48,322 bases of DNA, taken from Alphaproteobacteria bacterium. GTDB taxonomy: Bacteria > Pseudomonadota > Alphaproteobacteria > Rhodobacterales > Rhodobacteraceae. The position numbers and the translations under genes were made by a program. Shown here piece after piece: positions 48,138 to 48,322 of the stretch (position 1 is its first letter; every line of letters starts with the position of its first letter). Below the pieces are notes generated by a model. The model had not been told where the DNA came from. It saw only the letters and a list, made by a program, of their open reading frames with translations, and did no database searches. Location of the stretch: the NCBI GenBank assembly GCA_030431935.1, contig JAUIIC010000003.1, forward strand, positions 1-48,322, read 5' to 3'.

Positions 48138-48322
48138 CCCGCCTTATTCATCCAAATCGCTTGGAAAGGTTGCGTGCGCCTGAAGGCGCTTTAGGTTCAA
48201 GCTGCTACACTGAAACCCGCAGTAGCTACGGACGCACGCATGGGTGAAAACCTACAGCCGGTCATACCGGGGTTCAACAAGTCCCTGCGGGTCGAGAGCC
48301 GATCGGATCGGCTGACCGGTGA
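48138..48322 (+). mobile_element. IS1380-family element, left end and transposase N-terminus, runs off the right edge
   Basis: CCCGCCTTATTCATCCAAA end-like sequence, then ATG at 48240: MGENLQPVIPGFNKSLRVESRSDRLTGD, a typical IS1380 N-terminus. Confidence 0.85.

Noticed and set aside
1-48322. CRISPR arrays, tRNA or rRNA genes
   Set aside because: No regularly spaced direct repeats or recognisable tRNA/rRNA sequences were seen on reading; a dedicated tRNAscan-SE or CRISPR search was not possible.

Overview
High-GC alphaproteobacterial DNA, probably Rhodobacteraceae-like by protein style (inference). It is an IS-bounded accessory region carrying three catabolic modules. (1) About 1.0-21.8 kb is a xylose/alpha-xyloside module: xylB, xylA, a LacI-family regulator, EthD, SDR, two GH31 alpha-xylosidase-like paralogues, a MalEFGK-type ABC transporter, a GMC oxidoreductase with a small partner, an SMP-30 lactonase and an xylFGH/rbs-type ABC transporter. 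Three matching 16-bp palindromes (consensus ATACAAACGTTTGTAT) tie its promoters together. (2) About 21.8-31.7 kb is a long minus-strand operon: AceE-like transketolase, creatininase-family hydrolase, Ssu/Tau/Thi-type ABC transporter, cytosine-deaminase-like amidohydrolase, FAD-linked oxidase, NAD(P)H oxidoreductase-like flavoprotein and a RutR-like TetR regulator. A near-match to the RutR operator (TTGACCAnnTGGTCAA) lies upstream of its first gene, suggesting an undescribed pyrimidine/N-heterocycle pathway. (3) About 32.8-47.5 kb is a betaine/carnitine-like module: GlxA-type AraC regulator, BKACE enzyme, L-carnitine dehydrogenase-thioesterase fusion, family-5 ABC transporter, a tandem CaiB/BaiF CoA-transferase resembling DddD in architecture, and an N,N-dimethylformamidase large-subunit-like protein. 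IS5, IS3 (remnant), IS6 and IS1380 family sequences flank or separate the modules, and the IS1380 element truncates a LysR gene at the right edge. No tRNA, rRNA or CRISPR array was recognised. All family names come from reading motifs, without database searches.
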